A DNA stretch of 64,000 nt from Aptenodytes patagonicus. Its lineage: Eukaryota; Chordata; Aves; Sphenisciformes; Spheniscidae. Where the stretch lies: assembly GCF_965638725.1 (NCBI RefSeq), contig NC_134970.1:3477001-3541000 (forward strand). The letters run 5' to 3'. The notes under the pieces were generated by a model that was not told the DNA's origin, searched no databases, and saw only the letters and a program-made list of their open reading frames with translations. Made by a program: the position numbers and the translations under genes. Positions 38,516 to 50,365 of the stretch are shown piece by piece. The first letter of the stretch is position 1. Each line of letters starts with the position of its first letter.

Positions 38516-38617
38516 GGGCTCGGGCTGCGGCTCCGGCTCGGGCTGGGGCTAGCCGGGAGGATGCTGCGCCCGTAGGCAGAGGCGGGGGGGGGGCCCGGCC
38601 GCTGCCCGCCCCGCACG
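38390..38617 (+). promoter_or_regulatory. Candidate internal CpG-island promoter and noncoding first exon
   Basis: CpG-dense block ending in a good donor, CGCACG|GTGAGT, with exon end at 38617. The only ATG near the end (38561) is followed by a stop within four codons, so the exon would be 5'UTR. Human PLEKHA6 has forms that lack the WW exons and start downstream, which fits an alternative promoter here. A lncRNA start is the alternative reading. Confidence 0.5.
38468..38552. repeat. GC-rich hexamer repeat (CTCCGG)n
   Basis: About seven near-perfect CTCCGG units followed by degenerate units with CTCGGG and CTGCGG, inside the candidate internal CpG-island promoter. It would appear in the 5'UTR of any transcript starting upstream of it. 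Confidence 0.85.
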
Positions 38618-41600
38618 GTGAGTGTCCAAAGCGCGGCTCCCTTCCTCCTCCTTCTCCTCTTCCTCCTCCTCCTCCTCCTCCCGGGCGCTGCGGGGCGGCC
38701 GCGGCGCGGCAGAGCATCCCCCCATCGGGGACGTGTGCCATGGGGTAGGCGGGAGGGGAACGAGCTGTGCAAGGGGGGGCTTTCTTAGGGGAGGGTGGGG
38801 GGAACCAGTGTTCCAGCCGGGGGGGGAGTCACAGCCCCCCCGGGGTGCCCTGAGCGCGCCCCGTGGCCAGAGCAGGGTGCGCTGCGGGGGCCAGCGCCTC
38901 CCGGCTGCCCGAGGGGCCGGGGGCCAGGCTCCCCCCGCACCCCCCACCCCCCCCGCCCCTCCTGCCACACTTTGGGTGGGAAGTGGGGACCCCCTGAGCT
39001 GTCCCCGCGGCTTGTTTGTGTGCTATGTGCTGGCTCATGTCCCCGGACCCCGCAGCTGCGGGCCGAGGTCCCCCGGGCTTGGACCCGACTCTACACAGGT
39101 GGGCAGCACTGAGGCTCCGGGAGAGACCCGGCTTTTGGAGCCCTGGCTCAGCACCCCCAAACCCCCATGATCGTGACCAAGGGTTCGGATGGGCCAGACC
39201 CCCCAATGCTGCAATGCCGGGGCTGGTCCCCGTGGCTGGGCACTTTGCTGAGATCGCAGCCAGGACAGGCTGTGATGGATGGAGCCCGAGATGTCGTCTG
39301 GCGCTTCCCTGGGCTTCGCGGCTCCTGTCTCGCTGCCTGCTTGTTAAGGGAGAGCCAGCCTCCCCCTCCTCGGCAGAGAGCAAGAGCGAACCGCCTCGGG
39401 GATGCGTGTCGCCTGCGAGATGCTGTGCTTGCTTGGCCCCCCCTGCATCGAGGTGTCTGGCGGTGCCGGAGATGGCGCGTGAGCCGCAGCCGCTACCCTG
39501 AGCAGTCAATCGCAGCTTTGTTGCGCTGCTGTTAGATCTGAGGGAACAGGGTCTGATTCATCACATGATGGGGCATGTTAAATACGCCACGAGTCTATTA
39601 AACCCCAGCGGAAGGGGCTGGACTGGCCGCCCTGGGCCATCCTCCCTCGGGACTTGGTGGGGACCCCAGCTCCAGCCGTGGTGCCCCTCTGCGGAGGGAT
39701 GTCCAGCCCCTCCATAAGCTCTTTGCAGGGTCTTTGCTATCCTCCGAGGGCTCTGCTGTGGCGTGGGAGGGCCGAGCCCTGTGTGCACGGTTCGATCCGT
39801 ACCGCTTGACCCGTACCTGCCATCCCACCCGTGACGTGCGCTGTGGTCCCTTGGGTGCCGGGGGCCAGCTCCCCCCTCCAGATGGCTGCTGGAGCGGCTG
39901 TGTAATCCCTCCATGCGGGGAGGCAGGAGGGAAGCTGCAGCGGGGAGGGGGTGTGTGGCCATCCCGGGGTGTGGAGGGGTGCAGGCAGACCTGCCAGGGA
40001 ACAGGCACGGCGGGGACCAGGGTGGCATTTGCTGGGGGAGACGTCCTTCCAGGCAGGCGAGGCTGCAGCGCTGCGTGCTGCTCTGCAGCCGGGAATCGGC
40101 AGCACTCGTTGGTTTCTCTCCTCCACGTCAAGAGCATCTGCAACCCGCTGTGCATCCCGCTGTGCATCCCCGAGGCTGAGCGCAGGGCAGGAGCTGGGAT
40201 CGCTGCTCCCCGCACCATTGCTCCCAGTATGGCTCGTCCTGTGGTGCACAGCCATGCACATGTGTGTGCACACACGCGTGCACACACAGGGCTGTGTCTG
40301 TGCACACAGCCACTCTGATTCCTTCCCCTGAACCCTGCTGGCATTTCCTCACAGGGAAGGAGAGCTCCTGTCCCGCTCCGATCTGCACCAGTCCCTCTTG
40401 TCCGCTTCACTCTGCTGGGAGAGGACGAGGCTTTCCCGCATGGCCCCGAGGGAGCCTCCTTCCCTCTTCCACCTGGCAGGAGCCATGGCTGAGGGACACC
40501 CAGCCCCGTCGCCCACTCCGAGCCAGCCCCTCGGGGAGCCAGAGCTGGGATTAGGACTCCCGGAGAGGGGGTGGCGGAGGCATTAAAATTCTTGAGCGTC
40601 TGCTAAAAATCACATGGCGAGCACAAAGCCTGTCCCCTCTGGCCAGTCTCTGGCTGTCTCAGCTGGAGCATGCCTCGGGGGGAGCAGCCCCAGCACCCCC
40701 AGCCCACGCTGGGGAGCCTGGCGGGCCATGGCACCCATGCCGCTGCACTGGGCCACCAGCGCCATCCTGGCTCCGAGCACCCCATCACCCTGCCCGCGTC
40801 CCTGGCTGTCCCCTCGGGGAGAGGGGCTGTGGCGAGGCGTCCCTGCCCTCCTGGGCAAGGCCAGGCACAGGGGTCCCCCAGGCAAACCCCGTGATGGGGC
40901 AGCTCGCCACCTGGGTTTGGGCTGCTGGGGCTGGCGCTGGCCTCGCTGGAAACCATGTTTTCCTGCCGAGTTCCCATAGAAACCAGTGGGAGCAGCCGCT
41001 GGGCTGGCAGGGACGAGGGAGAGGAGGGACGGGCAAGAGCAGGCAGGAGGGTGAGCTCCACGCCTGGCACTGCCGGGGTGAAGCGGCTGTACCCGGTGCC
41101 GGCTGCTGCGCGGGTGCCGGCAGCCATGCCCACCCCAGGCTGCTCCCCACCATGGGGAAGATGCACCAGCATCATCCTCTCTGCCGGCCGTGGCTCGCCG
41201 TGCCATGGGGTGTGTGTGCATGGGGGGTGTGTGTGTGTGTGAGTGCACACCCGTGCATGCCGCTGCGCTGCTGCTCTGTGGCCAGGCCTGGCGTCGGGTG
41301 CAAACACCAACCTAGATGGGCAGCATGGGGCTTAATCCCCCTCGAGGCTGCCAGGGCCACCTGAACCCGTAGCAGCCAGGCAGGGTCTTGGGCTGTTTTC
41401 TGCTCCATCTGTGTCCCTGGGAATCAGCTGAGCTGGGGATTTCTCCTGCCTGTCTGCTCGCTGGAGGGGAAAGCGCAGCTCCTTAGCTGCTCTTCTCTCT
41501 CAGGCATTTGTAGTAGCATCCCCCTCTTCTGTTTTTCTTAGCTTGAAACACGATAATCCGCAGCAGGCAGAAATAGTGCATTGAGGAATGTGCCGTCTCC

Positions 41601-43100
41601 TATTTAGCCTCAATTTTCCCTGGGATCTGGCAGCTCTGCACCCGCCCAGGAAAGCCCTGCTCCACCGGCGGCCGCGCAGCCCCTTCCCACCGCCCCACGG
41701 GCAGCACCACAGCACGGGGAGGTGGGTGCCTTGTGCCCTGCCAGCCCTCCTCCCCAAAAACACCCCTGATTTCATGGCACTGCTGGAGAGCATCCCCCGG
41801 CACGGGACAACGTGTGGACGGGAAGGCAGAGGTGACCTGCAGGGAGAGGGAGAGAAGGGGCACATGCAGTCTGACCCCCTCACAGTCCTGCCCGCTCCTT
41901 CCAGCATCCGAAGCTGGAAAAAAATCCTAGAAGTGGGTTGTTTCTGTGCAGGCAGGTTGGGGACCTCCTGGTTTCCAACACGGTTCTGGTTTTATTTCAG
42001 CTTTCCCTCCCCAGCAGCGCAAAGAGCCTGGCAAGAGCCCGGCGAGGGCTCCCCGGGGAGCAGCGGCTGCGGGGCGAGGTTGCTCCGGCCGTGGTATGCA
42101 GGGAATCAGGTTGGATGATCGCAGTGGCCAGTTGTGCCCATCTGTGAATTCACCAAAGCTCTTTAATAAAGATTCAAAGTCACCAACTTCTCAATTAAGG
42201 GATGAGACAGCTCTTGATCCGTGTTTCTGGGTCAGCTGGAGAAAGGCCATTTAAGACCTGGCCGATTGCTTTCCTTTGATGTTTCTAAAGGAGACGACTT
42301 TTGAATAAACACCTTGCCGGTGTGTGCTATGCAGGAGGGCGTGTGGCTCGGCCACCTCCGAGGCAGGACCCGGAGCCTGGAGTCCAACCCCGGCTGCTCC
42401 CGAGTCACGGGCTGAGCTCGGGAGAAAGCCTCTCCTCCTCTCCCTGCGGAGCACGGGTGCTCCCTGCCGCGCGGTGCTGGGTGATGTCCTGCTCCCCTGG
42501 GATGCTCCGGGCAGTGCCACCGGCCTCGCAAGGTCCTGCCGCTGCCGTGCTGCTCTCTGCAAGGTGCAGGGCAGCCTTGCGGCGAGGGCGATAGCGCCCT
42601 GCCCAGCCCTGGCAGGCCCCCCCGGAGCAGCCGAGGGGCTCGGGGAAGGTGGGTCGGACCCTCCCGGGCTCAGTAGCGGGGCCAGCTGCTCCTCGGTGCG
42701 TGCCCATGGGTGGTCTGCACCCTGCCAGGGCCCCCGGCTCTCTAGGGTGCTTCTAACCCTCTGTTTACCTCAACAACAGCCGCTTGCATGGGTGTTAATT
42801 GCAGGAGCTGGCAAGGCACTAATTAGGGGATAATGAGACGGCTTTTGTGTGTGCCTGGCATCCTGTCGACAAACGCCCTGCTCCAAACACCCTGCGCTGT
42901 GTCCCGCCGGCCCATCTCCCTGGCTGCTGCGGGTACTGCCCCGCCGCTCCAGCCTGGCAGACCGGAGCAGCTCGGGGTTTTCTTCCACCGCCCCGTGTCC
43001 TCACCACGCCGGGTCTCAAAACAGCCGCTTGATGGTCCTCTGATCATTTAAAGCAGAGGAGTTCCCGTCCCTGCTCGGCGGGACCCGGGTGGCAGCTCGG
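38618..43100 (+). other. PLEKHA6 intron continued
   Basis: No exon recognised. Contains a CT-rich run (38640-38680), GT/CA-rich tracts at about 40255-40310 and 41208-41246, and an AT-richer patch at 42120-42310 with TTTAATAAAG-type sequence that might be a conserved noncoding element. Confidence 0.55.
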
Positions 43101-43286
43101 CTGCCCTGAGCCGCCGAGTCCCGCTGGTAATTAAGCGGCCGCCGGAGCCTTTGCAGCCCAGCCCTTTGTTCTCGGGGCAGGGAGGCAGGATCCGGCCGAT
43201 GCGGGGCTCGGGCTGCCCCCTCCGCTGCCACTGTCTCCCCTGGCCAGGTACCATCCCTCCCCGTTCTCGCAGTGTCCCTAACCCCT

Positions 43287-43328
43287 GGGGGACTGGGGTT
43301 GGGGACTGGGGCTGGGGACTGGGGCTTG
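43287..43328. repeat. Short tandem repeat, three G-rich units
   Basis: Three consecutive copies of a 13-14 nt GGGGACTGGGG-type unit. It can form a G-quadruplex and sits just upstream of a CpG-rich stretch that ends at a donor-like GTAAGG (43621-43622). Confidence 0.8.
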
Positions 43329-44979
43329 TCGCCATGGCTCGCTCGGTCACCAAGCAGAGAGCATCCTCCCGCGTCCTTCCATCGCGCACCAGCTCTGGCA
43401 CCCATCTTCCTCCCCCTCCTGCCGCTGGCAGGGCCGCATGTGCCTGCCGAGCAGCGAGAGGCTGTTGTTCCTCTCCGCCTGCCTGCAGTCGACGGGGACT
43501 TGGAGCCGGCGCTCGCCTCCGAGGCTTCCTTACGTAACCGCCGGCGGCAGCAGCAGCGCAGGCAGAGCAGGCAGCTCGGTGCCGACGGGGCCTGGAGCCT
43601 CGCACCGGCTGCTGGCAGCCAGGTAAGGGCCACCCCAGCACCACGTTGGAAATAGGCATGTGGTTGCCGACTGCCTCTACCGTGCGATGGGGGCACCGGC
43701 ATTGCCGGGCTCAGGTGGGGCTGGGCTGAGCAGGTGCAGCCAGGGTGGGAGTGCCGCTCCTGCCCCAGAGACCCCGGGGGATGATGATGTGCCGTGGGTC
43801 AGGTTCCCGTCCGTGGCTGGCGCCTGGCAGAACAACCAAGACCAGTCTGGCAGTGCCGGCAGCACCGGCCGCCTCCCAGCCCTGCTCGGCCGGTTCTGCA
43901 CCAGCTGGCGCGGCGAGCCCCGCGCTCGCCACTTCCCGGGGCACCGGCCTGGCGCCCGAGTGGCGGAGCTGCTGCACACCTGGGCGATGCAGTGGGTACC
44001 AGGCTCAGCACCCTTCTTGGGGTGCTGGGCCCCCCGGGGGACCATGCTCAGTGCCGGGTGAGGGTGGGGCGTGTGTGTCCGCGGCAGAGCCAGCACTGGG
44101 CTCAGCATCCCAGGCTGGGGGGGAGCGGTGGAACTTAAAAACTCCATCCCACTGGCATTGCCCCCAGCAGCCTCACACCCCCTGCTCTGGGCCGGGTGCC
44201 CGGGAGGGTATGGAGGGACCCAGCTGGAGTGGGAGGTCCCGGCCCCTCCGTGGCAGGTGCTGAGCTGCAGTCGGCGGGCGGGTGGGTGGTGCGGTGCCTG
44301 TGATCCGGCGGGTGAGGGCTAATTACAGCCCAGAGCCGGCTGGGTTCAAAGGGCTCTGCCGGCGCAGGTGGGGCTGGCAAGGGCGAGCCTGGCTGCAGCT
44401 CGGCCTGGGCTCGGCGCGGTCGTTCGCTCGCGCCGGCGGCTCAGCCCAGCCTCCCCTCCATCACTGCCATCTCTGCCCCTCGCTGTGGTTACGGGAGGTG
44501 AATCCCCCCTGGCTCTGCAGGGATTCACTTCCAGCCGTGGAAAACCCTTGGGTGATTTGGCGGCGTGGGGGTTGTGTGCTCCTCGGGGCCCGGCGGACGG
44601 GTGCAAGGATGAGGCCAGGGTGCGTGGGGCAGGGAGACAGCGCTGCCTGTTTCCAGCCGTGCTGGAGGGAGCAGCTCATGCAGCCTTAGCATCCCCGACC
44701 TGCCGCGAGCACGGCTGGAGGTGGCTCCCGCTCCAGGCTCCTGGCTCTCCCTTTTCACCCCCATCCTCGCGGTCCCTGGAGTCACCATCACTTGTCCCCG
44801 TGTCCCCTGCGCAGCCGTCCTCAGGGCCAGGCTGGCTGCAGGGATCCCACGGCCGGGACCCGCACCCAGGGCCCTGCAACCCTGGCAGGGGGGCTCAGCT
44901 CTGCCCCCCATTGCAGGGGGATGCTTGGGGGGCGGGAGGTCCCCCAAAGCCCCGGCCCCCGGCCATCTGCTTGATGCAC

Positions 44980-45345
44980 TGAAACGAATTTTCTAGCCTT
45001 TATTCTTCCAGAGAATTTGAAAATGCGATTGCACCCTCAGGGCCCAGAAAGCGAAAGCAAATCGGGAGATACAAATCTGCTGGGTTTGCCTGTATCTGAT
45101 TATTTTAAAGCCAATTGCATGGTGCCAGCCTGCCAAGTCTGGGGTGCTGGGGGCTGGGGGGACCCCGGGCTGGGGCAGGGTGGGCTGGTGTTCGCCGGCT
45201 CCTCCGCCGTGCCGATCTTCCCGCAGCGTGTTCGCTGGATCTGCCGTGCGAGCACGGGATTTTTTTCCCCCTCCTTTTTTTTTCCTTTTTTTTTTTTTTT
45301 TTTTTAATGCATGTTTTGTGAATGTGCAAATACAGTGACCTTTCG
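44980..45345. other. AT-rich island with long T tract in the PLEKHA6 intron
   Basis: 44985-45125 is AT-rich with several homeodomain-like cores and looks like a conserved noncoding element. 45262-45305 is dominated by T runs (two tracts of about 9 and 22). No gene is apparent. Confidence 0.4.
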
Positions 45346-46489
45346 CAGGGGCCGCCCGGAGCTCCGGCTCTGACTGCCGGCTGCTCTCCCGCTTGTCGGG
45401 GAGATGAGGGTTTCGAGAGCTACGTGCAAACTCCAGGGCCTCTGGGCTCCAACACTCAGTTGCAATCGTGGTGATGAGTTCCCGGAGGGGAGGAAAGAGC
45501 TCATTTCCCGTCTCTCCCTGTGTGCCCGAGATGCCAGGCCCTTCACCAGCCATCAGCGCTGCTTCTTTGCATCCTGTCCCCGTCCTCACCACATCTCCTC
45601 CCTGCTAGCTGCGATCTGTTATTGGCGTGACCTTGTCCCCTGCTGCCGTCACAAGAGGCTCCAGTGGCAAAACGTCCCCCCCTGTCCCCGAGGGTCCCTG
45701 GCAGCGGGCAGCCTGGGATGGGCTCACGGTGTCGCGGGGGGACGGGACAGAGCACTGGGGTGCCAGTGGGGAGGGGTACGGCTCCTGCTCGTGACCGCCG
45801 GCCCCGCACGCTCCCAGCAAGTTGTCCCCTTCCTCGGTGTCCTTGGGCATGGCGATAGGGCCGGTGGCCTCTCCGGGCTGCGGACAGGCCTGCACTAGCC
45901 CTCCGCAGATAAGGGCTGTGCTGTCAGGGAGCCAACAGGAATGTTATTTATGCGGGTTCACCTGCTGTTAGGAGCCGTCCTGGACACATGCTCACGGCGG
46001 GTTTGGGGTGGCCAAGAGCAGGGCTGCCCTCTCCCTGGGGTGGCAGGGTGGCCCCAGTCCGGGTGCCACCATAGCCCTGGCCCCGCTGGGAGCGGGCTTT
46101 CAGGGCTGCTCCGGCTCCCAGGAGGATGCTCGTGATCAGTGGGGCGGCAGAGACCCCAGCTCCCAGCCCAGTGGGACCGGGGCTTGGCGGCAGCATCCCG
46201 CTGCCGGCTTGAGGCCAGGGGAGGGCGGCGGGATGGGCCTGGTGGGATGGGGATACTCATCGCCGAAGCAGATCCACGGTCAGTGCTTTTGGGGCAGGGA
46301 AGCAGCTGGGAGCGGGATGCCCAGCCAAAAGTGGGGAAACTGAGGCACAGAGCCAGCACAGTGGGGATTTGAGCCGGGGACCTTTCTCAGGCCAGAATGC
46401 CTCCCTCTGACGCGTCCTGTCTCTGCTCCAGAGAGCTCCTGAGGTTCCGTGGGGTGAGTGTGTGTGCGCTTGTGCACGCGTACACCCAG

Positions 46490-46842
46490 CAGTCCCATTT
46501 CCTGATCGGGGTTTGGGTGTTGCCATCATATAATTGGTCTGTAATTGCTCTGTAATGAGGTAGTAATCCTGTGGCGGGGCTGTACTTAAAAGGGCTTCCC
46601 CTGCCCCGGGCCACTCCCCGCAGCCCCCCTCCCAGCATTGCACCCCGAGCCCTGTCCTCCTCTGCAGGGTGCTGGGGTGGGTGGGTGCCTGCCCGTGGGG
46701 TCAACACTGGCTCCACTCCTCCTGGGAGTGGGATGGAGAGATCTGGGGCAGGATTTCCTAAAAGAGGGGTCTCCTCTGCGCTGGCCCTCCTCTCACTGCG
46801 CTCCTTCCAGTGGGTCGCACTGGGGGTACTGGCTATTTATAG
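46490..46842. promoter_or_regulatory. Candidate intronic regulatory segment with MEF2 consensus
   Basis: 46525-46566 is AT-rich with a repeated CTGTAAT motif, and CTATTTATAG at 46833-46842 matches the MEF2 consensus CTA(A/T)4TAG exactly. Function is inferred from motifs only. Confidence 0.3.
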
Positions 46843-47543
46843 CCTGCTGGGTGCTGGGAGGCAAATGTGTGTGGAGGGGAGGGTTGTTTTGGTCTTTTTT
46901 TTCCTCAGTCCTCCTATTTTAAAGGCCAGGCTGGCTCTGCCAGAGGTGGGGGTGCCCACGCACTGGCAGATCCGCTTTGTAGATCCTGGGATTGGGACCA
47001 AGCGTGCCAATCCACCCCATCTCCTCCCTTCGCCATGCCCAGGCGCTGCGTGGCACTGAGTTCGGGTGGGAGGGAGAAGGGGCTGGGTACGGATGGGCAC
47101 CAGAGGAGAGCCCATCTTTTGGGGTGGCCCCAAGAGCCGCTTTCCCCCCTCCCGGGGTGGGTTTGCATCCTCCCGCCCTGGGATGCGGCATTGCCCCGTG
47201 AGGGATGCTTAGCCCCGGTTCCGGGCAGCGCAGGCAGGGGTGATGCGGTGAGAGGCAGTGAGGAGGAGGAGAAGTCGTCCGAGGAAGGCTCAGGTGTGTG
47301 TGCCAGCCCCGGGTGAAGTCCACACACCCCATGCTCGCGTCCTGTGGGTTTGTTTTCCTTGGCAGCATCTCTTCTTTCAGGTCGGCTGAGCAGCAATCAT
47401 TAGCAATTCCAGTTTTTATTGTGAGCCTAATGCCATTGGGTTGTGTGCACCTCTCCCCTCCCCATCACTCCCCCCCCCTGCCTTTGCTGCCAGGTTTCCC
47501 CAGACAAGTTGTTTGATTTGGTGGGTGGTTTTTGTCCCGTCCC

Positions 47544-47545
<2 letters not shown>

Positions 47546-47575
<30 letters not shown>
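47546..47575. repeat. Poly-C tract, 30 bp
   Basis: Uninterrupted run of C on the + strand. It is prone to slippage and to error in sequencing and assembly, so the true length may differ. Confidence 0.95.
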
Positions 47576-47577
<2 letters not shown>

Positions 47578-47690
47578 GCCTCCCCGAATCAGGTGGATTG
47601 TCTGGTTTGGAAACAACAAGCAACTGTTGTGTGTGAAGGTAATGAATCTTTTAAAGCTCATCAAAGTGAGAAGGTTCTGTGTGTGCCGGC

Positions 47691-47706
47691 GGGGGGGGGG
47701 GGGGGG
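47691..47706. repeat. Poly-G tract, 16 bp
   Basis: Run of G 115 bp after the 30-bp C run. Together they form an inverted pair of homopolymers. Confidence 0.95.
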
Positions 47707-47781
47707 CGGGCCTGCTGGGAGGGGTGTTTAGGTGGTGCAGCACCCCTCAGCCTTGGGGCGCAGCGCCGGAGGAAGGGCTTG

Positions 47782-47865
47782 TGATAGCAGCGAGGCTGTG
47801 CAGGGCCTTATCTTATCCCTTGTGCGCTGGGCTTATCACCAGACATGCTTGTGCTGCAGATAAGC
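47782..47865. promoter_or_regulatory. Cluster of GATA-factor motifs
   Basis: CTTATC at 47807-47812, 47812-47817 and 47832-47837 and AGATAAG at 47859-47865, plus TGATAG near 47782. That is four to five WGATAR sites in under 90 bp. It is a candidate enhancer inside the PLEKHA6 intron, unproven. Confidence 0.45.
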
Positions 47866-50143
47866 AGGACCTTGGGTTCAGGCACGGGTTGGCGGGAAGG
47901 GGGGGGAGTGATGCTCCGTGTCCCGGTGCGGGTGGGCAGCAGGGATGCACGGTGGGGGCCAAGTCCCCCCACTCGGGGTGGGGGCACCGGTGCGGGGCCC
48001 CTCTTGTGGCTCAGCTCCCCAACACCTCGGTGTGCAGGAGTGGGAGCACGAAGCAGCTCCCCCCCCCCCCCCCGGCTGCTGTGCTCCCGCCGGCGGGTGG
48101 AGGATGCGCCTTTCGTTGCACGGATGGTGCAGAAACTGGGGCTGGGAACTGCGTGTCAGGTTTGACCCCATCCCTTCTTCTCTTTAAGCAAAAGAAAGTG
48201 CAAAAAAAAATTTTTTTAAGGCCAAGAAGATGACTGTGGGCTCATCTAGCTGCTGAAGTAGAAGTGGTATATTCAAAATACCCGAGGAGAAGCCCCCAGC
48301 TTCTCTCCCCAACCCCTAAAACGTCAGTCTGTGCCAGCAGGAGCCCCGGACCTTGCTGGTGGTCTCTCTCTGTTCCCAGTGGATTTATGGTTTGCTAGAA
48401 GACAATTTTGGGTGCTGCTGGGCCATGTCAGCGTGCGCTGGAGGAGCCAGAGAGGGGAGATGTTCATGCAGAAGTGCTGCCTGGTGCCAGGGGTGCTTGC
48501 AGGGCACGGTGGGTGCTGCCCCGGCGGGGCAGGAGGACCCATCGTGGGGCCAAAGTCTCTCAGGGTGGCCCTGGCGAGGAAGTCCCTGCCCGAGGCCGTC
48601 TCATCCCCCTCGCGCCTGGTCAATCTGTGCTCTCCAAAGGCAAATTTGCTCTTCCAAAGTAGCTTTGCAAGATGCTGGGGGTCAGGGTGCTGCACGGGGC
48701 AGACCTGCTGTGCTGGTGCCTGTGCTGGAAAGGGTCCTCGTGCCGCGGTGGCGTTTTGGTGGGGGCTCCGGTGGCAGCCCCGGGGGGAATGAATAGCAGA
48801 GGGTGCCCGGGGAGCTGCGGGCAGCAGGGCTGGGGATCGGCGCGTCTCCCGCTCTTCCTCCCCGTGATCAGGCGGGGCGATAAGAGCTCTGGAAGCAGAT
48901 GGCTGGGGCGATGCCCTGCCTGCAGCCGGGGCCTCATGCTGCCTGCTCCTAAACAGGCTGTTATTGTTTGTGCACCACCCGGCAGCGCCCTGGGGCCGCT
49001 TGTGCAACCGGGGCGGGGAGCTGGCTCAGAGCACTGTGGGGCTCATTGCACCCCAGATGGAGACTCCTCGGCCGGATCCAGCTCCAGGAGCCCAGGGAAA
49101 CCCCGGGCTGCGCTCATGCAGAGCCGGCAGCCCCCAGATACGAGCTGCCCCTTCTCAGCACCGAGCTCTCCAGCACGGGGATGCCACGTGCAGCCGCGCA
49201 ATGGAGAGGTCCTCATGGATGTGCCCGCTGAGACCCTCTCTGTGCCACAGAGCGGCTTCACCCCCAGCAGGCAAAGCAGTTTTGGGACTCCCCTTTCCCA
49301 CAGGCAATGCCTAGGACTTGCCCCGCGTCTCCAAGCAGGGTGCACTGCACGGCCCCGCTCGCCCCATGGGCTGGAGCTGGGGTGAAGCAAGCAGCCGTGG
49401 TGTGCAGCCCAGCCTCGCCGATGGTATGTGGCTGCCCCAGTTCTGGGCTGTAGGTGAGCCTGGAGAACTGGGAAAAACAGGGCAGGGTTTTGTCTTCTTG
49501 AGTGTTTCCTCCCGCTGGAGGAAGCACGGCCGCCGCGGTGCGGGCACGAGGAAGTCCCACGGTGGCCCAGCACGGCTGCGCTCTGGCTATCGGCCCTGGC
49601 GCGGAGGGGCTCAGCTGCCTGCACTGCTCAGCAGGGATGGTGACGGGCACCCACCACCCTGGGTCGTGCACATGGCATCACTGCCTATCACTGGGGACCT
49701 AAATTTTCTGTGATTGCAGACACCCCGTCAGATGATCCAGCATGGTGCTGAGTCCCTCTGACCCATTTTATGAGGTTAAAAAATGCACTGTTTGCTTTTC
49801 CCATATTGCTGTTTTTAGCACCCAGGCAGGTGGTGCCCGGCCAGTGCCCACCGGTGGGTCACTGCTCCTTTCCCAAAGCACAGAGCCCGCTCCCGCTGCC
49901 CGGAGGCAGAGCTGTCCGGGGAATGGAAATGCATCTGAAGCACGACATAGCGTCAGGCTTCGCTTTGAGCCGGTGCCAGCGCGTTTGGGGCCAGGACTGG
50001 CAGCAAGGGGCTCGGGCAGTGGTGGCCGTTGGCTGGGCATGGCTGTCCCCGGCAGAGGGCTGGCGGGTGCCTGGTGTGACCGGGAGCAGCGGGAGTGGCA
50101 TGAGAGCTGGTGCGCACGGGGGGTGTGTGTATGCGAGCGCCTG

Positions 50144-50365
50144 TTTATATAGGAAGGAGCCAACCTGCAGTTTCAGATTTCAGACCTCGCTTATCAGCCG
50201 GGCCGTCCCTGCCGCGCCGTCCCTGCCGCGCTCGGACGTGGCGGCTCTCGGAGGCAGCCGACGCTTCTCCCCCTCCCCGCCAGCCCAGGGATCCCCGCCT
50301 TGGCACCGAGCCCACCACCCTCCCTACGGCCAGCTGCCGTGGCCCCGGCAGCACCCGGCGAGAAG
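50144..50365 (+). promoter_or_regulatory. Candidate TATA promoter and first exon in the PLEKHA6 intron
   Basis: TTTATATA at 50144-50151 precedes a GC-rich segment with a CTTATC (GATA) motif (50190-50195) and a 14-bp duplication (CCGTCCCTGCCGCG, twice). It ends in AGAAG|GTAGGC, so an exon would run from about 50175 to 50365. No clear ATG frame continues through the donor. It may be an alternative 5'UTR exon, a lncRNA start or chance. Confidence 0.35.

Noticed and set aside
42109-42120. CR1-like GGTTGGATGATC
   Set aside because: Only a dozen bases resemble the common avian CR1 tail; no flanking match or terminal octamer repeats, so no element is called.
43151-43620. Possible coding first exon before a GTAAGG donor
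   Set aside because: The frames are inconsistent: the ATG frame at 43334 stops near 43537, before the donor. At most a noncoding exon, not supported enough to list as one.
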